Of a stretch of DNA of 64,000 bases, positions 36,248 to 45,462 are shown piece after piece; position 1 is the stretch's first letter, and each line of letters begins with the position of its first letter. Position numbers and translations under genes: made by a program. The notes under the pieces are model-generated. The model made no database searches. It had not been told where the DNA came from and saw nothing but the letters and a program-made list of their open reading frames with translations. Origin of the DNA: Acinetobacter nosocomialis NIPH 2119 (GTDB lineage Bacteria; Pseudomonadota; Gammaproteobacteria; Pseudomonadales; Moraxellaceae); contig NZ_KB849239.1 of the NCBI RefSeq assembly GCF_000368085.1, positions 1,268,269 to 1,332,268 of the forward strand, read 5' to 3'.

Positions 36248-36556
36248 AAATAAGCTCTATTTACTTTCCTTTTCATTATAAGTGAATTGTGAAAAATTCA
36301 GTATTCACCAACAGTCTAGTATTCTTACAAAAAGCTCTTATCTTTAACTAAGAAGTCTTCTATTACCTTAAAAGCTGATTCTTTATATTTTTACTTATTA
36401 AACCACTTATTACTCAAGAGAAAGTAACGTTAAATTTTGTATAAAAAACATATTATAACTTATGAAAAATAAACAACTTAATGTAAAACCAACCATTTCC
36501 TTTTCACACATTTCTTGCTATGTTCAATAGCACAATAACAAAATGGAAGACTAAAT
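36248..36556. other. 309-bp gap between divergent cysQ and a hypothetical gene
   Basis: AT-rich, no ORF or RNA that I can support. One small palindrome, TGCTAT-GTTCA-ATAGCA (36516-36532), lies 25 bases before the ATG at 36557 and could be an operator or leader hairpin. Confidence 0.5.
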
Positions 36557-36925
36557 ATGACGCTATATGGATATCACTTTTCAACAATTGAAAATAACTG
36601 GGAAGACTTAACCCCATTAAATGAGTTTTTACAAACATTTGCTGATGATGATGGTGATGTCTCCCAAAGAGACAAAGAATCACTGAAAGAAATTATTGCT
36701 AAATCCGATACAGCTTTGGCTTTAGCTAAAGAAATGGGTTGGGACGGTAGCTATACGGGTTGCCCTTATTTATTCTGGTTACCAAGTAAGAATACACAAT
36801 CATTTGAATATGGATTTGTTTTTAAACAAACCTCAGATAATTCGACTTTTGTGATTTCACCAATTGAATTGGCTTATCTGGCCCAAGATGAGCAGGTAGA
36901 AACTTTAAGTAAAAATATTGACTAA
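36557..36925 (+). CDS. Hypothetical protein, 122 aa
   Basis: Unrecognised soluble acidic protein. N-terminal MTLYGYHFSTIENNWED, a helix with many Lys/Asp, then GWDGSYTGCPYLFWLPS and an aromatic-rich YGFVFKQTSDNSTFVISPIE. No signal peptide, no metal motif. Stand-alone, convergent with the SRAP gene, and ended by a hairpin. The GC content and codon use are similar to neighbours, so I see no sign of recent transfer. Confidence 0.6.
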   Translation: MTLYGYHFSTIENNWEDLTPLNEFLQTFADDDGDVSQRDKESLKEIIAKSDTALALAKEMGWDGSYTGCPYLFWLPSKNTQSFEYGFVFKQTSDNSTFVISPIELAYLAQDEQVETLSKNID

Positions 36926-36932
36926 ATAACAA

Positions 36933-36965
36933 AGGTTATTGACTTAAAAATTAAGCCAATAACCT
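36933..36965. terminator. Bidirectional hairpin between the 122-aa gene and the SRAP gene
   Basis: GGTTATTG / CAATAACC outer arms with CTTAA / TTAAG inner arms, between two convergent stops. Confidence 0.6.
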
Positions 36966-36978
36966 GACTCTACTGTTG

Positions 36979-37638
36979 TTATTCAAACATACTTAATTGA
37001 GGCGTGGGCTTTATAAGCTTCTCTTTGGGAACGTGTAAACATTCAAATTCCTCAATAGGAAAACCTTCAATAAAGCTTGAAATATCTGGTGTTTCTAAAC
37101 TTAACCATTCCTCTAGACGATCATGCGGAATCACAATGACTGATCGTTTGACATCGCCCGGTTCATGAAAATCTTTCATCATGGGATGGTCTATGGCATC
37201 CATAGTTAACATACTTGCAGAACGGATAATGGTTTCATTCATTTTGCAAATTTCATAAATTGCGGCAATGAAAAAAGCCTGTCCATCTTTACGGCGGACG
37301 CCCCATCGCTCAGGTTTATCATTTATATATTTACTCTCATAAAACTCCGTCACGGGTATTACACCAAACTTACATTTAAGAGCGGCTTCTTGAAAACTCG
37401 GTTTTTGGAAAATCGTTTCATGACGGGCGTTATAAGTATGTTTTGCTATATTTGTATCTTCGGCCCATTTAGGAACCAAACCGAACATGACTTCACGCCA
37501 CTCAAAACCTTGCGGTGATTTGAATAATAGCGGCGTTGTCCCACCCGGATAAACCTCATCGGCATAGCTAAAGCCGACCACAGGCAACTGAAGTTGCTGC
37601 AATTGGGCAAGAGTTAAAGGTTTAAAGTTGGCACACAT
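36979..37638 (-). CDS. SRAP/HMCES-type abasic-site shielding protein (YedK-like)
   Basis: 219 aa starting MCANFKPLTL, the start that places the catalytic Cys at position 2 after Met removal. The longer open frame to 37713 runs back through a terminator and is rejected. SRAP proteins cross-link to abasic sites in single-stranded DNA through Cys2. Motifs: NARHETIFQKPSF (Asn and Glu of the active site), FGVIPVTEFYES, and the late FHEPGDVKRSVIVIP with the conserved His in a variant of HxRMPV. Stand-alone; upstream of it lies the ABC-operon terminator. Confidence 0.88.
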   Translation of the reverse strand: MCANFKPLTLAQLQQLQLPVVGFSYADEVYPGGTTPLLFKSPQGFEWREVMFGLVPKWAEDTNIAKHTYNARHETIFQKPSFQEAALKCKFGVIPVTEFYESKYINDKPERWGVRRKDGQAFFIAAIYEICKMNETIIRSASMLTMDAIDHPMMKDFHEPGDVKRSVIVIPHDRLEEWLSLETPDISSFIEGFPIEEFECLHVPKEKLIKPTPQLSMFE

Positions 37639-37705
37639 AGCAAGAATAAAATACTGTACTTTTACATCTCTTATTTTATAAGTATTTATTCTATAAACCA
37701 AATAA

Positions 37706-37727
37706 AAAGGCACTCGAAAGTGCCTTT
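37706..37727 (-). terminator. Terminator of the peptide ABC-transporter operon
   Basis: AAAGGCACT / AGTGCCTTT with a CGAA-type loop, then a T-run on the minus strand. It lies between the ATPase stop and the SRAP start. Confidence 0.85.
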
Positions 37728-37745
37728 AACGACATAACTTTACGC

Positions 37746-39476
37746 TTAGGAAATGTGCTGAATTCCTTGCGGAATGGCCTGTAATAGTCGTTTAGTGTAG
37801 TCATGTTGAGGATGCGCATAGAGCTCATCTGAGTTAGCGATTTCAACAACTTCACCATGATTCATGACCATGACCTGATCAGAAATATATTTCACAACCG
37901 ATAAGTCATGTGAAATAAAAATATAACTAAGGCCAAACTCATCTTGTAAGTCTTGTAATAAGTTAAGTACTTGTGCCTGAACCGACACATCTAGTGCCGA
38001 AACAGATTCATCACAAATTAGAATTTCAGGCTTTAGCGTTAAACAACGTGCAATCGCAATACGTTGGCGTTGACCACCCGAGAACTCATGCGGATATCGA
38101 TAATAAGCTTGTTCAGGTAAATTCACTCGCTCAAGTAAACCAAGTGCAATTTGCTTACGTTCCGCATCATCTTTACCAATGCCATGAATTTGCATAGGTT
38201 CTAATAAAATCTGCCCAATGGTAAAGCGTGGATTTAGCGAAGCATATGGATTTTGGAAAATGATTTGGATCTTCCTTTGATATTTGGCAAACTCTTTTTC
38301 AGTTAAAGACAGAATATCTTTACCTTCAATTAAAGCCTGCCCCCCAGATGCTTGATGTAAGCGCATAAGCAATAACCCGACAGTGGTTTTGCCTGAGCCA
38401 GACTCTCCCACTAAACCAAGCGTTTTACCTTTAGCAAGTTTAAAAGAAACGCCTTTTACCGCCTGAAATTCTTCTTTGCCAAATAACCCCTTACGGCTAT
38501 AAAAGCTTTTTTTCAAATCTTTTACTTCTAAAATAATTTGCTCATCGCCATTTAAACCACGTTTACGCTGTGGAATTTCTGAAACATCAAAACTTTGCTC
38601 TACCAATATATTGTCTTCTTGACGCATAAAATCGCTGGTCACAGGCAAACGATAAGGTCGCTGTGATATTTGAGGACGACAATAGAGCAATGCTCGGGTA
38701 TATACATCTTTAGGTTGCTCTAGAACTTGTTCTGCAAATCCCTGCTCTCTAATTTCACCATGACGCATCACAATGACTTGATCTGCAATTTCACCCACTA
38801 AAGCCAAATCATGCGTAATAAAAAGCATCGACATTTGACGGCGCTGGCGCAACGATTCGAGTAAATCAATAATTTGTTTTTGAATGGTGACATCAAGTGC
38901 CGTAGTCGGTTCATCGGCTATCAGTAGCTTAGGTTCACAAGCAATCGCCATTGCAATCATGACACGTTGCTGTTGACCACCAGACAGTTGGTTAGGATAA
39001 GCATCAATCTTAGTTTCCGGTGAAGGTATCCCGACCTCTTTAAGTAACTCTAAAACACGTTGACGGGCCTGTTTACGACTCATACCCATGTGTAAACACA
39101 ACACTTCTGCGATTTGATTACCTACCGTAAAAACGGGATTTAATGATGACATCGGTTCTTGAAAAATCATGGCAATATCTTTACCACAGATTTTTCGCAT
39201 ATCTTTACGGGATAAGCTGAGTAAATCTTGACCTTCAAAAACAATCTTACTTTTTTCATCAATTTTACTTTGGCCTACAGGTAGTAAACCCATGGTTGCC
39301 AAAGAAGTAACCGATTTACCACTACCTGACTCACCAACTAAAGCAACAGTCGTATTTGCTAGAATATCAAAGGAGATTCCTTTAACAGTTTCGATATACT
39401 GCTTGTCTTCACCTTTAAAACTTACACGTAAGTTTTCAATGTGAAGTAATGGGACATTTTTTTGTTGTTCTGACAT
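37746..39476 (-). CDS. Oligopeptide ABC transporter, fused double ATPase (YejF-like)
   Basis: 576 aa, two complete ABC ATPases in one chain. First: Walker A GESGSGKS (about 50), signature LSGGQQQR, Walker [13 protein letters not shown]. Second: GESGSGKT (about 355), [19 protein letters not shown]. This fused form corresponds to YejF of the YejABEF importer (or DppD plus DppF). It powers uptake through the two permeases encoded just upstream. Last gene of the operon. Confidence 0.93.
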   Translation of the reverse strand: MSEQQKNVPLLHIENLRVSFKGEDKQYIETVKGISFDILANTTVALVGESGSGKSVTSLATMGLLPVGQSKIDEKSKIVFEGQDLLSLSRKDMRKICGKDIAMIFQEPMSSLNPVFTVGNQIAEVLCLHMGMSRKQARQRVLELLKEVGIPSPETKIDAYPNQLSGGQQQRVMIAMAIACEPKLLIADEPTTALDVTIQKQIIDLLESLRQRRQMSMLFITHDLALVGEIADQVIVMRHGEIREQGFAEQVLEQPKDVYTRALLYCRPQISQRPYRLPVTSDFMRQEDNILVEQSFDVSEIPQRKRGLNGDEQIILEVKDLKKSFYSRKGLFGKEEFQAVKGVSFKLAKGKTLGLVGESGSGKTTVGLLLMRLHQASGGQALIEGKDILSLTEKEFAKYQRKIQIIFQNPYASLNPRFTIGQILLEPMQIHGIGKDDAERKQIALGLLERVNLPEQAYYRYPHEFSGGQRQRIAIARCLTLKPEILICDESVSALDVSVQAQVLNLLQDLQDEFGLSYIFISHDLSVVKYISDQVMVMNHGEVVEIANSDELYAHPQHDYTKRLLQAIPQGIQHIS

Positions 39477-39488
39477 TAGCGTTTCCTC

Positions 39489-40631
39489 TTATTTTAATTT
39501 TGGATCTAATGCATCACGCAGTGCATCAGTAAACATTGAAAATGCCGTAACTAAAACAGCCATTGCTACCGAGGCTGCAACAAGCTGCCACCATTTTCCT
39601 AAAAGAAGTTCACTTTGAGCTTCATTTAACATACTGCCCCAAGACACTACACCCACTGGTACACCAAATCCCAAGAAACTTAAAATAACTTCCGATTTAA
39701 TAAAGGAAACCACCAAAATCGACATTTGAACCAATGCGATATGGCTGACATTAGGAAAAATATGAATAAACATACGGCGAAAATGGCCAACACCAATTGC
39801 CTTGGCCGCCAGAACATATTCACGTGAGGTATGTTTCATATACTCCGCACGAATTAAACGGTAAACACCAGTCCAACCCGTTAAACCTAAAATCAAAACA
39901 ATAGATAAAATGCCCTTTTGTTGCAGTACGGCAGCTATCGCAAGAACTAATAATAAATATGGAATGGAAGTAAAAATATTATAAAACCAGTTAAGGATGT
40001 CATCTACCCAACCACCAAAGTAGCCTGAAATTGCCCCTAATAATGTGCCTAAGGTCACTGCGAGTAATGCAGAAACTAGCCCTACAATAATTGAAGTTTC
40101 AGCACCTTTAATGGTTTTTTTAAGAACATCTTGCCCCCATTTGTCGGCCCCAAATATAAGAGTACTTTTTAGTTCACTCTGCTGATCGAGTAAGTGTCCA
40201 CCTAGTTGCTGATCAATTGCTTTCATATCATCAGCTAGTGGGTCAACTACCCCATAATAATCAATTGCATTTCCAGAGGTCTTTTCTTGTTTAATTTCAG
40301 CCTTGAGTTGGTGAATGACATCTTTTAAAGGATCGACTGGATTTTCCGGTAACTCTTCATCTACAGCAGCTGTCTTTTGCAAAGCTTCAGTTGTTTTATC
40401 TGCACCTATAAATGTAGGAGGTGCATAACTGACAGCAACTTCTTTATTCCAGTCTGATGCAATCACGCCAGTAAATGATAGTAGCAATACGACCAGATAG
40501 AACAGCACAACAATGAGCGATGCAATTGCAATTTTGTCAGCCCGAAGACGGCGCATTGCAAGGCGCCATAAACCCGCTGAAGCTGGAGCTGTCTGGGTTT
40601 GTAATTTTCTTTTTGTTAGAACACTTAGCAT
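39489..40631 (-). CDS. Oligopeptide ABC transporter permease (OppC/YejE-like) with a long periplasmic insertion
   Basis: 380 aa, longer than the usual 300 or so. TM1 (IASLIVVLFYLVVLLLSF) is followed by an extra segment of about 110 residues (about 70-180, rich in Lys/Asp/Gln) before the core. The core has GLVSALLAVTLGTLLGAISG and the EAA loop EYVLAAKAIGVGHFRRMFIHIFPN. YejE-type permeases have a similar but shorter insertion. It probably lies in the periplasm and could contact the binding proteins. Confidence 0.9.
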   Translation of the reverse strand: MLSVLTKRKLQTQTAPASAGLWRLAMRRLRADKIAIASLIVVLFYLVVLLLSFTGVIASDWNKEVAVSYAPPTFIGADKTTEALQKTAAVDEELPENPVDPLKDVIHQLKAEIKQEKTSGNAIDYYGVVDPLADDMKAIDQQLGGHLLDQQSELKSTLIFGADKWGQDVLKKTIKGAETSIIVGLVSALLAVTLGTLLGAISGYFGGWVDDILNWFYNIFTSIPYLLLVLAIAAVLQQKGILSIVLILGLTGWTGVYRLIRAEYMKHTSREYVLAAKAIGVGHFRRMFIHIFPNVSHIALVQMSILVVSFIKSEVILSFLGFGVPVGVVSWGSMLNEAQSELLLGKWWQLVAASVAMAVLVTAFSMFTDALRDALDPKLK

Positions 40632-40638
40632 AACCCAC

Positions 40639-41577
40639 CTACTTCAACTGTACACGTGGATCAACCACTTTGTAGACCAAATCGGCAATCAAATTAAAAA
40701 TCATGGTTGCAGCTGCGATATACACTGTAATTGCTTTAATCACAGGAAAATCACTTCGCTCAACCGCGATAATTACTTCTCGACCAATACCGGGAATACC
40801 AAAAAAACGTTCAATTAAAAATGCACCTATGAGCAACGCAGGCAAAGTCGCCATCACGTCAGTAATAATAGGAATTGAGGCATTACGTAAAACATGCACA
40901 CCTAAAATTCGGCTTTCCCCTACACCTTTAGCCCTTGCCGTTCTAACATAATCTTGATTAATCTCATCAAGCACAAAACTACGGTATAAACGTAAAGTAG
41001 GTGCAATACTCACCACCAACATAATTAGAATTGGAAGTAAGGCAAACTTAAATAAATTATCGGTAAAGTTATCGCTCCAGCCCTGCACTGGAAACCAACT
41101 TAACTGATATGCCAAAACATATTGAAAAACAATAATATAAACCAAGATACTGATCGACATACCAATGGTACATAACATCATGACCATACGATCTGTTAAA
41201 GAACCACGTACTGCCGATACAGCTAGAGCCAAGCCAATTGAAATAACGGTTTGTAAAATAGTGAGTGGAATTAAGAGCGTTAACGAAGGCCCCAAGCGAG
41301 TTAAAATAATTTGTGAAACTGGCTCGCCAGTACTCCAACTTGCGCCATAGTCAAAAGTAAGAATCTGCTTAATAAAAATCCAGAGCTGAACGTAATAAGG
41401 CTGATCGACACCTAGTTGCTTACGAATGTTTTCAATCTGCTCAGGATTAGACATCTTACCTGCCAGAATATAGGCCGGATCTCCACCGACCCAGTTAAAA
41501 AGAATAAAGATAAACAGTACTACTCCCAACATGGTTGGAATCATCTGCCATAACCGCCGAATAACATATGCCAGCAT
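40639..41577 (-). CDS. Oligopeptide ABC transporter permease (DppB/YejB-like)
   Basis: 312 aa; six membrane helices. N-terminal MLAYVIRRLWQMIPTMLGVVL and the EAA loop DYVRTARAKGVGESRILGVHVLRNASIP are typical. Pairs with the 380-aa permease 7 bases downstream. Confidence 0.93.
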   Translation of the reverse strand: MLAYVIRRLWQMIPTMLGVVLFIFILFNWVGGDPAYILAGKMSNPEQIENIRKQLGVDQPYYVQLWIFIKQILTFDYGASWSTGEPVSQIILTRLGPSLTLLIPLTILQTVISIGLALAVSAVRGSLTDRMVMMLCTIGMSISILVYIIVFQYVLAYQLSWFPVQGWSDNFTDNLFKFALLPILIMLVVSIAPTLRLYRSFVLDEINQDYVRTARAKGVGESRILGVHVLRNASIPIITDVMATLPALLIGAFLIERFFGIPGIGREVIIAVERSDFPVIKAITVYIAAATMIFNLIADLVYKVVDPRVQLK

Positions 41578-41589
41578 AGTGATAATTCC

Positions 41590-43602
41590 TTATTTAACCC
41601 GTTGTCCGGTAATTTCGTTAAAGAATGCTTTATTGTCAGGATCACGACCAAGGAAATCTTTAACCAATTCAGCTGCCGGTTTTTGGCTACCTTGCGATAA
41701 AATGGTCTGGCGATAACGTTGTCCTACTTGTGGGTTATTTAAGTTGTCACCATAAGCAGAAAGCATGTCTAAAGCTAAAACCTCAGACCACATATAACCG
41801 TAGTAACCTGCTTGATAACCACCCATCAAGTGTCCAAACTGACCAGGAAACTCTGTTGTTGGGACATATCCCAAAGCTGTAGCTGCTTCCATTTTTTGCC
41901 AAGTTTCTAAAGGTTTTACTTTTAAGGCATCAGCCGTATGAAGCGCCATATCGTACTGTGCATAAAGCGTTTGACGTGCGTAACGTAAACCGCGCCCATA
42001 GTTATGTACTGCTTTTAAACGGGCAATTAATTCATCATCAACTCGTGGGCATGCCGGGTCACAATAATCGGCCACTTTAGATAAGGTTTCTTTACGGCGT
42101 GCCCACTCTTCATACATTTGAGATGGTGCTTCTACAAAGTCACGCTCTACAGATGTTCCAGACTGGCTTGCATAACGGGTATTAGATAAAATGCCATGTA
42201 AGGCATGACCAAATTCATGCACAAAAGTTTCGAGCTCATCACTATTTAAACCTTTACGGTTAAAGTTTGTGACTAATGCTGAAACCGGTAAGCGGTTGGT
42301 TAAAGTGCTGCCACCATATACTCCCCAAACGGCAGCATGACCATATTTCCCTTCGCGAGGGAATTTATCCATATATAGGCCGCCTAGAAGTTTTCCTGTC
42401 TTTTTATCGACTACATCGTAATATTCAACTTCGCTCTGCCATGCTTTCACTTTGACAGGTTTAAAATCAATACCATAAAGATCAGATGAAATAGCAAATA
42501 ACCATTTTTGTGCTGCTAAAGTCGGGAAATAATCACGAAGCTTTTCCTGATCAATTTGATATTTGCTCTTACGAAGTTTTTCACTCCAGTAAGCTTCACT
42601 CCAACGTGTTATCTCAGTTTTATCTAATGGTGTTTTTAAAGTTTGTGCTTTAAATGCACGGAGCTCTTCTACTTCTTTGCGCTCAAGTGGTGCTACCGTT
42701 TTTTGTACTTCTGCTAAAAATTGATTTACAGTTTCTGGCGTTTTTGCCATACGGTCTTTTAACGCCCAATCAGCATAACTTGCTTTGCCAAATAATTGCG
42801 CCAATTCATAACGCAAATCTATTGCCTGCTTGAGTAATTTTAAGTTTTGTTCAGTACCGCGTCGTGTAAAGGCAATCTGGTATCTTTTTCTGGCATCATC
42901 ATTATCTGCCAGTTCCATAAATGGACGATATTCCGGATACTCAAAACCTAAAAGATAGTTACCTTTGGCATTTTTCTTTAACCCTGAAATATAACTCTCT
43001 GGCAGACCTTTCATCTCTTCAGGCGTAAATTCAAGTTTTTCTGGGTTATCACGAATATTGCGATTATATTCTTGCTCGAGTTTAGTCAATTCATCAAGAA
43101 TCGCTTTCATTCTTGCGCGTTTTGCTGGTTCTAGCTGAACCCCTGTGTCTTCAAACTGATCCAGAATATCCTGACGGTATTTCTGATCTATCGGATCAGT
43201 TGCTTTTGTATTTTTAATTACGTTATACAGCTTTGAGTTTTGGAATATATCAGTATGAAATTGATTAATTTTGATCTCACAATCTTCTGCTGCTTTACGT
43301 AATTTCGCATCTGGATCTACATTACTATATAAACCTATGGGTCCTGAAAAATCTTCAAGATGAGCAAAAATTTTATCCCACTTTGCTAATATTGGAGCTG
43401 CGGCAGCATCAGTTTTAACAGGTGTTTTTTCAAAGTTTGAAATCTCTTGCTGGATTTTTTTTAAATTAGAATCGCACCATGCTGGGAGTTGTTCTGCCTT
43501 AAGTAATGGTAAGGTTGCGCGTGTGGTCTCTGCCGATGCAAACTGACTTATACCTATCGTCAACATACATAAGCTAGTCATTTTCAGTGTGTTATTTTTC
43601 AT
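41590..43602 (-). CDS. Exported M3-family (thimet) oligopeptidase
   Basis: Zinc metallopeptidase, 670 aa from the ATG at 43602, which has GGAGA at the right distance; an ATG 7 codons further upstream (43623) is in frame. A signal peptide (MKNNTLKMTSLCMLTIGISQFASA) predicts a periplasmic or membrane-attached location, unusual for M3 enzymes such as PrlC/Dcp, which are mostly cytosolic. The zinc motif is FVHEFGHALHGIL near residue 460, with Glu further on in EAPSQMYEEW. It cuts short peptides. Encoded between the two peptide-binding proteins and the permeases, so it probably trims incoming peptides. Confidence 0.9.
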   Translation of the reverse strand: MKNNTLKMTSLCMLTIGISQFASAETTRATLPLLKAEQLPAWCDSNLKKIQQEISNFEKTPVKTDAAAAPILAKWDKIFAHLEDFSGPIGLYSNVDPDAKLRKAAEDCEIKINQFHTDIFQNSKLYNVIKNTKATDPIDQKYRQDILDQFEDTGVQLEPAKRARMKAILDELTKLEQEYNRNIRDNPEKLEFTPEEMKGLPESYISGLKKNAKGNYLLGFEYPEYRPFMELADNDDARKRYQIAFTRRGTEQNLKLLKQAIDLRYELAQLFGKASYADWALKDRMAKTPETVNQFLAEVQKTVAPLERKEVEELRAFKAQTLKTPLDKTEITRWSEAYWSEKLRKSKYQIDQEKLRDYFPTLAAQKWLFAISSDLYGIDFKPVKVKAWQSEVEYYDVVDKKTGKLLGGLYMDKFPREGKYGHAAVWGVYGGSTLTNRLPVSALVTNFNRKGLNSDELETFVHEFGHALHGILSNTRYASQSGTSVERDFVEAPSQMYEEWARRKETLSKVADYCDPACPRVDDELIARLKAVHNYGRGLRYARQTLYAQYDMALHTADALKVKPLETWQKMEAATALGYVPTTEFPGQFGHLMGGYQAGYYGYMWSEVLALDMLSAYGDNLNNPQVGQRYRQTILSQGSQKPAAELVKDFLGRDPDNKAFFNEITGQRVK

Positions 43603-43623
43603 CGTGTCTCCAATTTTTTTCAT

Positions 43624-45444
43624 TTAATGATTAGATTTCGTATTTGTCTCAATATCGAAGTACATCCATTCAGCATGTAAAATCGGATGCTTCTTATATC
43701 CAATGATTCGTGGTTGAGCCAACATGTTTCTATAACGTGCATACAAGACTTGCACTGGCATATAAACTTCTAATAAACGTGTCATTTTTCGATAAATCAC
43801 ATCTCGTTCTGGACCTGGCTTGACCTGTTGAGACTGACGGTATAATTGATCAAACTCCGGTATTGAACCGCAAGACCAGTTGGTCATATGGGTATTCGGA
43901 CCATAAAAATTCTGCATAAAATTATCCCCATCCGGATAATCGGCTATCCATGCAGAGGAGCCAAACATTCCGTCACACTGTTTTTGTGCCCGAATGAGGT
44001 CTGAAAAGAGCATTGGCTTGTACACCATACGAATATTCAAACTGTCAAAGTTCTTTTTCCAAAGCTCAGCGCTTTGCTGACCAATACTGTCATTACGCGC
44101 CATATATTCAATGACCAGAGGCTTACCATTTGGTTGTGTACGCCATCCTGATGCATCTTTTTTGTAGTTATATTTATCTAATAATAAATTTGCTGCTTTA
44201 ACCGAATATGGGGTACTGCTTCTATATTGAGGTTCGGCCCCTACTACACCTGGTGGAACTGGAAAATGTAGACGCTCTGCATCACCGTTACGCACTAACT
44301 TAATTTCTTGATCTATTGAACGGGACATTGCAATTGCACGGCGTAAAGCGATTTTTTCTTTACTCATTCCACCAACTACAGGATTTTTAAGATTCCAATA
44401 GTTATAACTAATTTCTGGATCGACGATACGTGATAATTGCACACCCTCTTTTACAAGCTCAGGTCTTAATTTACCGTCTTTAATGGCTTTCGAGACTAAT
44501 TGCCCTTCGAGCTGAATGATATCAACTTCACCACGCTGAAATGCCAACCATCTTGACTGGTTTTCCTCCATCACCTGAATATCAATTGTACCAATTTGAG
44601 GCATTTGTTTGCCCTTAAGATGCTTCACAATAGCTTGATCTTCAGGGGTACTGGCGACAAAATTCCAAGTAAAGCCACGATAATCAGGATTCGCTTTTAA
44701 AACTATGCGTGAAGCAGGCACCCATTTACTGAGCATATAAGGTCCTGTTCCTACTGGATGCCCCATAACAAAGCCAGCTTTATCTTTATATTTTTCGATA
44801 ACTTCACGTGCTACAGCCCCTGTAGGGTCATGTGCCAGTAATAAAGGAAAGTTATAATCAGGTTTCATTAATCGAATAACCAAGGTGTACTTATCAGGTG
44901 TCTGCAAACCACTCACACTTTGATCATAATTAAATTTTCCTGTTTTATTAGCTGATTGTACTAAGGCATCCATACCTTCAATTTTGTTTTCCAGCAACCA
45001 GCTATTTGGTGAACGTAAAGTTGGGTCCAATAACCGCTTAAAAGAGTACGCATAATCGTAAGCCGTTAACTCTCTAGGTTTGCCTTTAAAAACAGGGTCT
45101 GGCGTAAAATAAATACCTTTTTTAATGTGAATAGTATAAGTCAGACCATCTGCACTCACTTCAGGCATAGCAGTTGCGATTTGGGGAATAAGCTTTGCTG
45201 GCCTTGCTAAATAGTCATAGGTATATAAAGTTTCAAATATCGAAGTAGTTACATGCGCCGAATATAAATCATGGATATACGCTGGGTCGAAACCTGTTTC
45301 AGCTGTCGGGAACGTATAATGTAAAATTTTATTCGGATCGGCTGGACTTTTGGCAAAAATAGTCGTGGTCCCCGTTAATGCCATTCCGGCAAATAATAGG
45401 CCTACACTACAGTGCTTGAGCTTTAGTCTTAAATTTTCAGTCAT
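43624..45444 (-). CDS. Periplasmic oligopeptide-binding protein (ABC solute-binding, family 5), copy 1
   Basis: 606 aa, SBP_bac_5 type with a signal peptide (cleavage after a TIFAKS-like site). Core: LHYTFPTAETGFDPAYIHDLYSAH, SVSGLQTPDKYTLVIRL and FGSSAWIADYPDGDNFMQNFYG. Length matches YejA-like proteins (about 600). It presumably delivers peptides to the 380/312-aa permeases. A close paralogue lies just upstream; the two differ in the ligand-pocket region. Confidence 0.92.
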   Translation of the reverse strand: MTENLRLKLKHCSVGLLFAGMALTGTTTIFAKSPADPNKILHYTFPTAETGFDPAYIHDLYSAHVTTSIFETLYTYDYLARPAKLIPQIATAMPEVSADGLTYTIHIKKGIYFTPDPVFKGKPRELTAYDYAYSFKRLLDPTLRSPNSWLLENKIEGMDALVQSANKTGKFNYDQSVSGLQTPDKYTLVIRLMKPDYNFPLLLAHDPTGAVAREVIEKYKDKAGFVMGHPVGTGPYMLSKWVPASRIVLKANPDYRGFTWNFVASTPEDQAIVKHLKGKQMPQIGTIDIQVMEENQSRWLAFQRGEVDIIQLEGQLVSKAIKDGKLRPELVKEGVQLSRIVDPEISYNYWNLKNPVVGGMSKEKIALRRAIAMSRSIDQEIKLVRNGDAERLHFPVPPGVVGAEPQYRSSTPYSVKAANLLLDKYNYKKDASGWRTQPNGKPLVIEYMARNDSIGQQSAELWKKNFDSLNIRMVYKPMLFSDLIRAQKQCDGMFGSSAWIADYPDGDNFMQNFYGPNTHMTNWSCGSIPEFDQLYRQSQQVKPGPERDVIYRKMTRLLEVYMPVQVLYARYRNMLAQPRIIGYKKHPILHAEWMYFDIETNTKSNH

Positions 45445-45462
45445 GATGATCTTTATCTAAAA

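Noticed and set aside
37639..37713. Longer start for the SRAP protein (25 extra codons)
   Set aside because: SRAP proteins need Cys at position 2 of the mature chain; the extension crosses the ABC-operon terminator.
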